Source: DTU089 sp002440045
GTDB lineage: Bacteria > Bacillota > Clostridia > Oscillospirales > Acutalibacteraceae
Direction: 5' to 3'
NCBI GenBank assembly: GCA_937885695.1
Contig: CALABP010000081.1
Location: 68,931 to 132,930, forward strand
DNA length: 64,000 bases
This document shows, piece after piece, positions 41,677 through 50,266 of the stretch. The notes under the pieces were generated by a model. That model was not told the origin of the DNA. It did no database searches and saw only the letters and a list, made by a program, of their open reading frames with translations. Position 1 is the first letter of the stretch; the number at the start of each line of letters is the position of its first letter. Position numbers and translations under genes: made by a program.

Positions 41677-43584
41677 ATGAAAACACATTTAAAAAATGCT
41701 CTTCTCGCACTTTTGGCTTTTTCACTTTTTGTCTGCCTCTTTGTTTCCACGGCATTTGCCGCAGATGACAACGGACTTTCAGCCGAAATAACTTCAACAA
41801 AACAAGAATATCAAAAGGGCGACGAAATCTCATTTAATGTTGACTTGAAAAACACCTCGACAAACAGCTACAGTAACGTATTGCTTGAAGCCGTCCCAAA
41901 AAATGACGGGCTTTATACAGGCGGTATGCACAATTGCGATATTCAAACAGTTGTGCCCGGCGACAACGAACAGATTTTTATAAGCATTCAGGAGGAGGAT
42001 AGAATCCTTAAAATCGGCGCCGTACTTGCCGCCGTCTCATCGGTGCTTTTCACGGCATTTGCTTTTATAGTTCGTCAATACTACCCTCTTGCCGCGATTT
42101 ATATGATAATTTCGATGATTTTCACCGGCTCATCATCCTCTTTTGCTGACAACATCTCCAAGCTGAACGCGATTCGCGAATCAAAGGACTTAGGCGCTGT
42201 AACCGTGTTGTATGACGGCAAAGAGTGCGAAGTCGGATTCAGAGTCAGCTATCAAAAGCTTCAGGAGAGTACCAAATCCGAAACACATATGCTCGGCAAA
42301 GCCGGCAAGAGCTCATTCATAGAAGCCGATGTTACATTTTCAAAAAATGATTTGACCGGGATTGTTTTTGCTGCAACCGAAGGCAATAAAAGCGGTTACC
42401 TTTTCGGAATAGACGCCGCAAATAAAAAGGCTTTTCTTTTGAAAAACACGGGCGGAGCATACGAAAATATGGCTTTAAAGCCTGTAAATGTTTCAGACAA
42501 GCAAAGCTGCAAACTGAGAGTCGAATACAACGAGACCCGCGTAAGAGCGTTTTTGTACAATAACCCGAACGATTCGGAACCGTATCCGCTCTTTGATTTT
42601 GAAATAAGTCCGTTCGGTGACTGCTATGGCGTGCGGGCATTTAACGGCGGTTTCTCGGCGGTAAAAACAGGCGTTGCATACTTATCTTCAAACGGCGAAA
42701 CATACATAAATCCCGTTGCTCTCAATATGCCCGACCCATACGTTTTGACATATAACGGCGTTTATTATTGCTATGGCACAAACCACCCCGATAACGGATT
42801 TGAAGTCTACACTTCGTCCGACCTTGTTAACTGGAAATCCGGCGGTATGTGCGCTTTAAAAGGCGATATTGTCGGCAACGGAGGCTTTTGGGCTCCTGAA
42901 GTTTATGAAAGAAACGGCAAATTTTATATGCTTTATACAGCAGATGAATTTCTCGCTCTTGCAGTATCGACTTCCCCGACAGGTCCGTTCACAAAAACAT
43001 CGGACAGCTATTTGTTTGCCGATTACAGAGCTATAGACGGCAATATTCTGTTTGATGACGACGGCAATATTTATCTTTATTTTTCAAAACTCACAGACGG
43101 CGACGGTCAGCAGCTTTGGGGCTGCAAGCTGAGCGGCGACCTGCTTTCTGTAGACCGAACAACATTGACGCACCTCACCTCACCCGAAGGCTGGGAGGGC
43201 AGAACCAACGAAGGACCGTTTGTTATGAAACACAACGGAACATACTACCTTACTTACAGCGGAAACGGATATGCCGAAGCAACATACAGCGTCGGATATG
43301 CAACATCGGATTCTCCGCTTGGAAAGTTCACAAAACACAAGCAAAACCCTATTCTTTCAATGACCCCGAATGCCAAAGGCCCGGGACACCATTGCTTTGC
43401 AATGTCGCCTGACGGCAGTGAAATGTTTATTGTTTACCACAGGCACTATTCAAACACACAGGTTCATCCGAGAAACCTGTGCATAGACAGAGCCAAATTC
43501 GTAAAAACGGACGGCAAAGCAGATGTTCTCTCGATTTACGGACCGACAGAACTGCCGCAGCCCATTCCTTCAAATAAAAATTAA
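41677..43584 (+). CDS. secreted GH43-family glycosidase with internal membrane hairpin
   Basis: A 635-aa protein: signal peptide (1-29, 'STAFAADD'), a small beta domain (35-105), two adjacent hydrophobic segments (about 110-133 and 137-156), a concanavalin-like domain (about 190-335), and a GH43 five-bladed propeller (345-635). The three GH43 acids are Asp353 ('MPDPYV'), Asp454 ('AIDGNIL') and Glu512 ('TNEGPFV'). Substrate is probably a xylan or arabinan side chain. The paired hydrophobic segments are unusual in a secreted enzyme and suggest membrane attachment. ATG 41677 follows an AAAGGA site. Confidence 0.83.
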   Translation: MKTHLKNALLALLAFSLFVCLFVSTAFAADDNGLSAEITSTKQEYQKGDEISFNVDLKNTSTNSYSNVLLEAVPKNDGLYTGGMHNCDIQTVVPGDNEQIFISIQEEDRILKIGAVLAAVSSVLFTAFAFIVRQYYPLAAIYMIISMIFTGSSSSFADNISKLNAIRESKDLGAVTVLYDGKECEVGFRVSYQKLQESTKSETHMLGKAGKSSFIEADVTFSKNDLTGIVFAATEGNKSGYLFGIDAANKKAFLLKNTGGAYENMALKPVNVSDKQSCKLRVEYNETRVRAFLYNNPNDSEPYPLFDFEISPFGDCYGVRAFNGGFSAVKTGVAYLSSNGETYINPVALNMPDPYVLTYNGVYYCYGTNHPDNGFEVYTSSDLVNWKSGGMCALKGDIVGNGGFWAPEVYERNGKFYMLYTADEFLALAVSTSPTGPFTKTSDSYLFADYRAIDGNILFDDDGNIYLYFSKLTDGDGQQLWGCKLSGDLLSVDRTTLTHLTSPEGWEGRTNEGPFVMKHNGTYYLTYSGNGYAEATYSVGYATSDSPLGKFTKHKQNPILSMTPNAKGPGHHCFAMSPDGSEMFIVYHRHYSNTQVHPRNLCIDRAKFVKTDGKADVLSIYGPTELPQPIPSNKN

Positions 43585-43624
43585 CACAGTTAAAAGCGTA
43601 AACATAACGTAGAAATTATTATAA

Positions 43625-43685
43625 CAAAAAAGCTATAATCCCGAATGCACCTTACAAAGATGCAATGCGGATTATAGCTTTTTAA
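43625..43685. terminator. bidirectional terminator between convergent genes
   Basis: AAAAAGCTATAATCC pairs with GGATTATAGCTTTTT; the arms enclose a smaller GCA/TGC stem-loop. It ends both the GH43 gene and the minus-strand gene at 43691. Confidence 0.85.
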
Positions 43686-43690
43686 TTATA

Positions 43691-44221
43691 TCAGAACAAA
43701 ATAACAGAAGCAATATACGGAAAGACCACCGCATATGCTATCGAAAGCAAAAACGTCAAAGAAAATCTTTCAAGAAACGCAGATGCGTAAGCGACCGCAA
43801 AAAACGGAGAAAGAATTATCTTTAAAAACATATTGCTTTTTGTGTAAAGATTGTCTTTAAACGAAAGCGCGTCTTCAAACGACGGCGCGCAGTTCGCGAC
43901 AAGCGAAATGCCGAGATAAAGCATTATATAGGCTATGGGCGACTTAAAATCGCCGATATAAAACAGCTTGAAAGAGCCTGTGAGCAGCATACACGAGCCT
44001 AAGAACAAATTCAGAAAGAACGGCACAAAGCACATTACAAACGACTGACCCGTGCTTTTAATCAGCTCGTGCTCGATATGCCCGCAAAGCTCCGACGGTT
44101 TAAAAACGCGCTCGTCCTCAACGGGGATTTTGAAAATACGGCATATGACATGCTCAAAAAACACCCTCAGCTCTGTGCCGAAATATGTAATTACTCTTGT
44201 TGCAAAATAAAGTCCGTTCAT
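43691..44221 (-). CDS. integral membrane protein, function unknown
   Basis: A 176-aa protein I cannot name. Four hydrophobic segments follow a partly polar N-terminus ('RIFKIPVEDERVFKPSELCG'). 'GHIEHELIKSTGQSF' and 'VANCAPSFEDALSFKDN' look like conserved loops, and the His-Glu residues of the first could bind metal, but there is no full HExxH. It overlaps the stop of the zinc-ribbon TPR gene before it (ATGA), so the two are made together. Confidence 0.55.
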   Translation of the reverse strand: MNGLYFATRVITYFGTELRVFFEHVICRIFKIPVEDERVFKPSELCGHIEHELIKSTGQSFVMCFVPFFLNLFLGSCMLLTGSFKLFYIGDFKSPIAYIMLYLGISLVANCAPSFEDALSFKDNLYTKSNMFLKIILSPFFAVAYASAFLERFSLTFLLSIAYAVVFPYIASVILF

Positions 44222-45711
44222 TCGACATCACCCGTCCCTTCAGTAAAGAGCTGTTTTGAAGAAAGCTTGCCCGAAAGGTATTCGCTCATTCTTTCGGTAT
44301 AGCCTATGCCGAGAGCCTCTATTTTTTCCTTCGCGGTTTTAACAAGCGCCGAGTCGCCCTTTTCGGTTGCGGCAACAAGATAAACGTAATACATTGCGCC
44401 GTATTCGGAATAGCTAAGCCCTTTTTCGGTTTCTTCGAGCGCACCGTCAAAATCGCCTTTAAGAATATACGCCATAGCTTTTTGCCTGTAAAGGTCGGCA
44501 TTTGTTTCGTCAAGCTCAAGACCCGCGTCCGCTTCTTTCAAAGAGCCGTCAAAATCGCCCTTGAGCCTTGCGACATATGCTTTTATCACATATGCGCTTG
44601 TGTCCTCGGCGTTGTTTTTGAGCATTTCCTTTGAAAGCTTAAGCGCTTTATCAAAATCGCCGTTTTTAATCTCCCCTACAGAAAGCTCATAGCCGTAAAG
44701 GCAAACATATTCGGGCTTTGCTTTTTCCATTAAAGAAATGTATTTATATGCGTCGCTGTCTTTTTTGCAGGAATACGCCAGCATATATTGCGAAAAGCGA
44801 ACTATGCCCTCGTCATATTCCTTTTCGACGCCGTTACCCGAATTCTTTATTTCGTTAATTTCAAACGTTTTGCCGATAAGCGCGTCAAGCTCGCTCATAA
44901 GCTGTGAATAAAGCTTTTCGTCGGTTCCGTCAAAGCCCGCATACTTTTCGTCGCCCATAATGTTATAAAACTCCTGAAGAGTTCCGTACATAACGACGGC
45001 GCTGTCGCGCATTTTTACATACTTTTTATACATCGGAAGCTTCACTTCAAACGATGTGAGCGAGTCTTCAATTCTTGAAGCGGCTTCCGAAAGCGATTTT
45101 GCACCCGACGGAAGCGTGTTGTAAATATCTTCTGCGCTTTTTAAATTGAGCGTTTTGCACTGCGTGCTGTTTTTGTCAAAATAAGATATTGCGTTGTCAT
45201 AATATTCGATTGCGCTTGTTTTTTTGCCCTCGGTATCGCTCTTTTTTGCAAGGCTGACGTTTTTATAAGCGGAATAATCCTTAGTAAAGAGCGTTATAGC
45301 CATAACGGCGCAAATCACGATAACCGCGGCTGTGATAAAATGCTGTATTCCTATCGGGAATTTTTTCATCGCTTCGCGGCACTCGGCGCAATATTCGTAA
45401 TTTTCGGAGATACTCTTGTCGCGCCGTCTTTCTCCGCAGCAAAGGCAGAGCTCCTCTTCGGGTATTTCTTCTTCGTTTTCTTCGCACTCTTCAACCGGGT
45501 CAAGCTCCTGAATCGGCGGAAGCTCCTCGTCGTTTTCGTGTTCTTCGGCTTCTTTTTTTGCTTTTTTTAATTCCTCTTCAAAAAGCGAAGCAAGCTCTGA
45601 AAGCTCTTTTTGAAGCGCGTCGTCCGCCGCGGCGTTTTCGTTCTTTTCTTCGGCAGGCGTGTTTTCTGCATTCTTCGCCGTTTTAGCGTCTAAATCTTTT
45701 TCGTTATCCAA
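44218..45711 (-). CDS. zinc-ribbon, single-span, TPR-repeat protein
   Basis: A 497-aa protein with an acidic N-terminal region (1-85), a four-Cys zinc ribbon ('CLCCGERRRDKSISENYEYC', about 92-114, then 'AEC'), one membrane segment (about 128-148) and an extracytoplasmic TPR array (about 150-490; clearest at 'AYVIKAYVARLKGDFDGSLK' and 'ADLYRQKAMAYILKGDFDGA'). The layout suggests a membrane scaffold. With the membrane protein gene that overlaps its end it forms a two-gene unit of unknown job. Confidence 0.65.
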   Translation of the reverse strand: MDNEKDLDAKTAKNAENTPAEEKNENAAADDALQKELSELASLFEEELKKAKKEAEEHENDEELPPIQELDPVEECEENEEEIPEEELCLCCGERRRDKSISENYEYCAECREAMKKFPIGIQHFITAAVIVICAVMAITLFTKDYSAYKNVSLAKKSDTEGKKTSAIEYYDNAISYFDKNSTQCKTLNLKSAEDIYNTLPSGAKSLSEAASRIEDSLTSFEVKLPMYKKYVKMRDSAVVMYGTLQEFYNIMGDEKYAGFDGTDEKLYSQLMSELDALIGKTFEINEIKNSGNGVEKEYDEGIVRFSQYMLAYSCKKDSDAYKYISLMEKAKPEYVCLYGYELSVGEIKNGDFDKALKLSKEMLKNNAEDTSAYVIKAYVARLKGDFDGSLKEADAGLELDETNADLYRQKAMAYILKGDFDGALEETEKGLSYSEYGAMYYVYLVAATEKGDSALVKTAKEKIEALGIGYTERMSEYLSGKLSSKQLFTEGTGDVE

Positions 45712-45829
45712 AGAAAACCGTCCTTTCTATGGTAATATATACATTCTATCATCATTCACGGTGAATTTCAAATAAAACAGAAATAATTTTACGGGGTTCA
45801 CATTTTTTTTACAATCACAAGTGGATATA

Positions 45830-46009
45830 AAAATGGGCTGTAAAAAAGTCCAGACCGCAAAAAGCAAAGAAATGACAACTTAATGCTTTTTGCTATAAAT
45901 TAATCTCACCCTCGGAGTACCTTTGTACGCCGTCGGGCAAGTACTAAACGCCGAAAACGGCGTTTAGCATTCGATTAATTCATTCTGAACATTTTTCCTA
46001 GCCCATTTT
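45830..46009. repeat. 180-bp palindromic element with nested hairpins (MITE-like or structured RNA)
   Basis: Non-coding. Outer arms AAAATGGGCT (45830-45839) and AGCCCATTTT (46000-46009) pair perfectly and extend as an imperfect inverted repeat of about 25 bp. Inside are: GCAAAAAGCA/TGCTTTTTGC (45857-45866/45884-45893); ATTAATC/GATTAAT (45899-45905/45973-45979) enclosing CGG-GTAC/GTAC-CCG (45913-45932) and a perfect CTAAACGCCG-AAAA-CGGCGTTTAG (45944-45967). The terminal repeats point to a miniature transposable element; the nested stems would also make a well-folded RNA from either strand. Confidence 0.6.
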
Positions 46010-46023
46010 ACGAATAAAATTGC

Positions 46024-46055
46024 GTGGGGCTGTAAAAAGTTTTTTACAGCCCCAC
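46024..46055. terminator. perfect 15-bp hairpin after the thiamine S-component gene
   Basis: GTGGGGCTGTAAAAA pairs exactly with TTTTTACAGCCCCAC across two bases. It lies 13 bases beyond the minus-strand gene stop. The arm shares TGGGCTGTAAAAA-like sequence with the end of the adjacent 180-bp element. Confidence 0.75.
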
Positions 46056-46068
46056 CGATAATTTTAAA

Positions 46069-46650
46069 TTACTTTTGCTTTTTGTGCCTTATAAGCTTCT
46101 CGCTCGAAAGGTCAAAAATCAAGCTGAGAACGACAACGCCCACAACGGATATTACAAGCTCGGGCAACATATAGCTGCCGTTGTATTCAAGCGAATATTT
46201 CCAAACGGGCATATCGCCTGCATACTCTTTCCAGATTGTTGCGCCGCTTATGAAATGGCAAAGGTATCTGATAAGCGAAACAACAGCCGCGCCGAGAGCT
46301 ATTGCAACGGTTTGGTTTTTAATAACCTTTTTAAACATTCCGCCGAGGCCTAAGCACGAGAACGCCACTATGTAGTCGGCAAAAATGAGAATAAGGTAAG
46401 CCGCAATGCCGCTTACATAAGAGAAGTTGTTAAAGCCGAACATCATTTGAATTACGCCGAAAACAAGACCTGTTTCCATACCCCACAGCATACCGTAGCG
46501 AAAACCTATGAGGATAATGGGAACCTGGCTGAAAAGCGTTACGCTTCCGCCGAAGGGAAGCTCAAATACCGGCAATGCCGAAAGCACCACGGACAAAGCG
46601 ACCATAAGCGCGCTTTCGACAAGACGTCTGACTTTTTGCTGTTTTGTCAT
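46069..46650 (-). CDS. thiT: thiamine ECF transporter S component
   Basis: A 193-aa membrane protein with six segments of the ThiT (YuaJ) family, the thiamine-binding subunit that works with a shared ECF energising module encoded elsewhere. Typical parts are 'ALSVVLSALPVFELPFGGSV', 'QVPIILIGFRYG', 'GLVFGVIQMMFG' and 'ISGATIWKEYAG' with the aromatic residues of the thiamine site. The TPP riboswitch in its leader supports thiamine as substrate. Confidence 0.92.
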   Translation of the reverse strand: MTKQQKVRRLVESALMVALSVVLSALPVFELPFGGSVTLFSQVPIILIGFRYGMLWGMETGLVFGVIQMMFGFNNFSYVSGIAAYLILIFADYIVAFSCLGLGGMFKKVIKNQTVAIALGAAVVSLIRYLCHFISGATIWKEYAGDMPVWKYSLEYNGSYMLPELVISVVGVVVLSLIFDLSSEKLIRHKKQK

Positions 46651-46662
46651 AATATTACCTCC

Positions 46663-46691
46663 AAAAAAACCCCGCGGCTTTTGCCGCGGGG
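46663..46691 (-). terminator. riboswitch-controlled terminator
   Basis: CCCCGCGGC and GCCGCGGGG pair around AAAA, followed on the minus strand by seven T, between the TPP aptamer and the thiT ribosome site (GGAGG). This is the expected off-switch. Confidence 0.85.
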
Positions 46692-46705
46692 GAAATCGAA
46701 AGCTT

Positions 46706-46794
46706 TTCTTCCTACGGCGGCATTACCCGCATCAGGTTTATAGGGTCAGAAAAGGAATGTTTTCAATCTCAGCCTGCGTCCGCAAGCACCCCTG
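46706..46794 (-). promoter_or_regulatory. TPP riboswitch (THI element)
   Basis: On the minus strand: GGGGTGC at the start, the conserved GGCTGAGA, then ACCCTATAAACCTGATGCGG and GTAATGCC-G-CGTAGGAA. All core TPP-contacting segments are present. It precedes a terminator hairpin and thiT, so high thiamine pyrophosphate should stop thiT transcription. Confidence 0.96.
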
Positions 46795-46813
46795 TTTTTT
46801 ATTTTATACGACA

Positions 46814-46841
46814 ATTATACACCTGTTTTTATGATTGTCAA
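46814..46841 (-). promoter_or_regulatory. promoter of the TPP riboswitch-thiT unit
   Basis: On the minus strand TTGACA (46836-46841) and TATAAT (46814-46819), spacer 16 bp, placing the transcript start about a dozen bases before the aptamer. Confidence 0.75.
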
Positions 46842-46850
46842 TATAGCTTT

Positions 46851-47567
46851 TTAAAGATTTTTTATTCTGAACGGGATATTTTCGCCGCACATTCTGCCCG
46901 CAATTCTTACAAATGCAAGGCTTGCCTTGCTGTCATACGGCAATTCTTTTCCGAACGACGCGGCGCGAATATTTCTGTCCTCTGGAACAACGCCCAAAAG
47001 CCGCGCGCCGACCTCATCCACAAGGTCGTCTATGCAAATTCCCGTTTTGCTTTTTTTGTCAAATCTGTTTAAAACAAGCCTTATGTTTTTAATGCCGAAC
47101 GTTCTCACAAGGGCGGCGGCGTTCCCCGCAGCCCTTATGCTAATCGGGTCCTGCGTAGAAACGACAATACAGCTTTCGCACGAGAACGCCGAAAACGTAA
47201 AGCCGCGCTCTATCCCCGCCGGGGAGTCAAGCAAAATAAACTCAAAATCCTTTTCAAGGCTTAAAACAAGACTTTTAAAATCCTCTTTCGTGCAGTTTTC
47301 TGGGTACGAAAGCGGAGCCGCCAAAAGATAAAGGTGCGGCGCAACGTTTATTACGGCTTTTTTTACGTCGCAATTTCCGCTTAAAACGTCGCCCCAATTA
47401 TACATTGTTTTTTCGGCAACGCCCAAAAGCAGGTCAAGGCTTCTTACGCCTACATCCATATCAATAAGCAGTGTTTCTCTGCCGTGCTGTGAGAGCGTGC
47501 GCCCCGCAAATACGCAGAACGAGGATTTTCCGACGCCGCCTTTTGCGGAAACCACCGCCGTGCTCAT
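46851..47567 (-). CDS. minD: MinD-like septum-site ATPase
   Basis: A 238-aa P-loop ATPase of the MinD/ParA group. Deviant Walker A 'SAKGGVGKSS' (residues 8-17), switch I 'DMDVGVRSLDLLLG', Walker B 'ILLDSPAGIERG'. MinD positions the division septum on the membrane. It closes the mreBCD-mrdA run as in many Firmicutes, but minC is absent here, and the C-terminus ('CGENIPFRIKNL') shows no clear amphipathic membrane helix, so the protein is about 25 residues short of usual MinD. A related ATPase role is possible. Confidence 0.82.
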   Translation of the reverse strand: MSTAVVSAKGGVGKSSFCVFAGRTLSQHGRETLLIDMDVGVRSLDLLLGVAEKTMYNWGDVLSGNCDVKKAVINVAPHLYLLAAPLSYPENCTKEDFKSLVLSLEKDFEFILLDSPAGIERGFTFSAFSCESCIVVSTQDPISIRAAGNAAALVRTFGIKNIRLVLNRFDKKSKTGICIDDLVDEVGARLLGVVPEDRNIRAASFGKELPYDSKASLAFVRIAGRMCGENIPFRIKNL

Positions 47568-47581
47568 ACTTTTACACCCCT

Positions 47582-49690
47582 TTACGGAATAAGCGTACCC
47601 GTTTTGCCGGTCTGCTCGAAATTTGTTTTTTGGCTGAAATAATAATTATAGACGTCAACCGCCGCCTTTGAAATTCCGCTGCCGCTGCCGACGTTTTCGG
47701 CAACTACGGCAATTGCAATTTCGGGGTCGTCATACGGCGCGTAAGAGATGAAAAAGCCGTTGTTGCAGTCCATCGTAACGCCCGAAGCCGTTGTTCTTTT
47801 AAGCTGAGAAGTACCCGTTTTGCCCGCCGCGTCTACTATGCAGTCTTTAAAGTAGTAAGAGCAGCCGCCGTTTAAAACAACTCTTCTCATACCGTCGCGC
47901 ACTATGTCAAGCGTGTCATCTTTTAAATTAAGCTTGTTTAAAACCTCGGGCTCGGTCTTTGATATAACCTCTGACATATCCGACGAGAGCACCGATTTTA
48001 TTATGTAAGGTTTCATTCTGTAGCCGCCGTTTGCTATTATCGAGCAATAGTTCACAAGCTGTATGGGTGAAAAAAGGTTATCTGACTGACCGATTGCCGC
48101 CTGAACCGTGTCGCCGGGGTTCCACACGCCGCCGCTCGCTTCGCGGTTTGCAATACTCGCAAGAGTACCCTCGGTCTCGGGAAGCTCTATGCCCGTTTTT
48201 TGACCGAGCCCCAAAAGGCTTGAATACTTGTTCATTTTGTCAATGCCGAGGTCTCTGCCCAATTCGTAAAAATAAACGTTGCACGACTGTTCAAGCGCCG
48301 TGCCGATGTTAAGATACTTGTGATAGCCGAGGCACTGAAGCGTAATATCCTCAATGGTGAAATACTTGCCGCAATAATATGTGCTGTCCTTTGTTATTAC
48401 GCCCTCTTCAAGCCCCGCAATCGCCATTGCGGGCTTCATGGTGGAGCCGGGTGCATATGCGCTTTGAAGCGCTCTGTTCCAAAGCGGGCTTGCGCTGTCG
48501 TTTGCAAGCTCCTCATAATCGCTGAAATATTTCGTTATGTCATACGACGGATACGAAGCGCACACAAGAAGCTCGCCTGTTTTGACGTTCTGCACAAGTA
48601 TTGCGCCCGCGCACTCAAAATACTGCGACTGCCTGTTTGTGGTAAGCATTTTTTCAAGCGCCGCATACGCAACCTTTTGAAGCCCCTTGTCAACCGTCGT
48701 TACAACGGTGTTGCCCTGAGACGGTTTTATAAGATAGCTTTCTTCCGGCGTGCCGTCTGAAGTGGTTGTTACCGTTTTAATTCCGTTTTTGCCGCGCAGC
48801 TCGTGCTCCATAAGCGCTTCTATTCCGCTTTTTCCGTAAGTATCGTTAAGAGAATATGCGTTTGTTTTTAAAGCCGTTCTTTGAAGCCTTGTTAAGCTGT
48901 CATTTGAAAGCTCTTCGTCAAGCTTTTGTTTTTCGGCGTCGTATTCTTCGGAGCTTATTGCGCCGACAACGCCGAGAATGTGTGTAAAATCAAGCGTATC
49001 GTCATATTCGCGATAGCTTACCGCTTCGGCGTCAACGCCCCTAAAAACAGAGCTGTTTTCTTTTATCTTTGAAACAAGCTCGCTTGAAATATCCTCGGCG
49101 AATGTATACTCGTTGGACTCCGAAAAGCCGAGATATTTCATTCCGAAGCAAACTGACGCAATATCTCTTGCGTCGCTTCTTTCATATTTATTGAGTCCGT
49201 AACGTTCAATAAGCCCGTCAAGGCATTCGTCGGCGGTGGAATTTACGCCTTTTTCAAGGTCGAGCATATTTTCGGAAGTGAGATATTGAAGCTCTTCCTT
49301 TTTTGTTTCGTCAATATAAAATGCGCCGTCCTTTTTTATCACGGGCAATCTGTCGAGCCATTTTGCACCGTCTTTTTCAAAAAGGTTTATAAGCGCATAA
49401 ATAAGCTCGTTTCTTTCGCTTTGCTTTTTGTAAGAGGGAAATTCGGCGTATTTAAACACCACGGAATAGCCCTGTCTGTTTGTAACAAGCGCTTCGCCGT
49501 TTGTGTCGAGAATTTCGCCGCGCGCCGCCTTTACGGTCATTTGCGACACCGAAAGCGACGCGCCCGCCGCTTTATACTTTTTGCCGTCGATAATCTGAAT
49601 TTTCACAAGAACCGACGTTAAAAGAGCGAAAACAAGGACGACTGCAACAACGCCCGTTATTCTTCTTTTTCTTCTTTGCTCAATAGACAT
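47582..49690 (-). CDS. mrdA: penicillin-binding protein 2 (transpeptidase)
   Basis: A 702-aa class B PBP that cross-links peptidoglycan in elongation. One N-terminal membrane segment (about 9-28), the dimerisation domain, then the transpeptidase with Ser in 'APGSTMKPAMA' near residue 415, 'EQSCN' near 472, and 'AAGKTGTSQ' near 623. It lies between mreD and minD on the same strand, 27 bases after mreD, as expected for the Rod complex. Confidence 0.94.
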   Translation of the reverse strand: MSIEQRRKRRITGVVAVVLVFALLTSVLVKIQIIDGKKYKAAGASLSVSQMTVKAARGEILDTNGEALVTNRQGYSVVFKYAEFPSYKKQSERNELIYALINLFEKDGAKWLDRLPVIKKDGAFYIDETKKEELQYLTSENMLDLEKGVNSTADECLDGLIERYGLNKYERSDARDIASVCFGMKYLGFSESNEYTFAEDISSELVSKIKENSSVFRGVDAEAVSYREYDDTLDFTHILGVVGAISSEEYDAEKQKLDEELSNDSLTRLQRTALKTNAYSLNDTYGKSGIEALMEHELRGKNGIKTVTTTSDGTPEESYLIKPSQGNTVVTTVDKGLQKVAYAALEKMLTTNRQSQYFECAGAILVQNVKTGELLVCASYPSYDITKYFSDYEELANDSASPLWNRALQSAYAPGSTMKPAMAIAGLEEGVITKDSTYYCGKYFTIEDITLQCLGYHKYLNIGTALEQSCNVYFYELGRDLGIDKMNKYSSLLGLGQKTGIELPETEGTLASIANREASGGVWNPGDTVQAAIGQSDNLFSPIQLVNYCSIIANGGYRMKPYIIKSVLSSDMSEVISKTEPEVLNKLNLKDDTLDIVRDGMRRVVLNGGCSYYFKDCIVDAAGKTGTSQLKRTTASGVTMDCNNGFFISYAPYDDPEIAIAVVAENVGSGSGISKAAVDVYNYYFSQKTNFEQTGKTGTLIP

Positions 49691-49717
49691 CTTTAACTCT
49701 CACAATCGCACGGCGGC

Positions 49718-50236
49718 TCAATACGTTTCTGACGGAAAACGCTTAAAAACCGCCTTAACAAGGTAATAAAAAATCGGAATTGCCGGCAGTGAAGCGGCAA
49801 ACGACGGAATATAAAACAAAGCCGCGGCTCTTATTCCGACAACGCCGCCCGCTCCCACAAACACCAATGTATAAATTATCTGATACACAAGAAGCGACGC
49901 CGCGCACAAAACCATTCCCGTGATAATGTTATTTCGCATAAGATGGCTTATAAGAACGCTGCACACGGCGCACAGTATAATAAGCAAAAGCGTGTTGAAT
50001 CCGTCTTTTGCAGAAGATACATCAAGCAAAACGCCCGCAAACGCGCCGAAAAGCGCCGCCGCAATTTCGCGTTCAAACATCGCAATGCAAATAACAAGCG
50101 GTATAACCGCAAGCGGGCGCACCGAAAAGCTTCCGAGGACGGCGCTTGCACTGTTTTGCAAAAGCACCGTAAAGACCGTAACAAGCGCAAAAATTATCCG
50201 TCTCGCAGTCTTTTTTCTGCTGTCGTCATATTGCAA
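49718..50236 (-). CDS. mreD: rod shape-determining protein MreD
   Basis: A 172-aa membrane protein with about five segments between mreC and the PBP2 gene. Similarity in MreD is low, so the name rests mainly on size, topology and place ('FSVRPLAVIPLVICIAMFER', 'GAFAGVLLDVSSAKDGFNTL'). The frame begins at TTG 50236, eight bases after GGGGGCG; I see no better start. Confidence 0.9.
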   Translation of the reverse strand: MQYDDSRKKTARRIIFALVTVFTVLLQNSASAVLGSFSVRPLAVIPLVICIAMFEREIAAALFGAFAGVLLDVSSAKDGFNTLLLIILCAVCSVLISHLMRNNIITGMVLCAASLLVYQIIYTLVFVGAGGVVGIRAAALFYIPSFAASLPAIPIFYYLVKAVFKRFPSETY

Positions 50237-50266
50237 GGCACACGCCCCCTTTCAAAATTTTAACAG

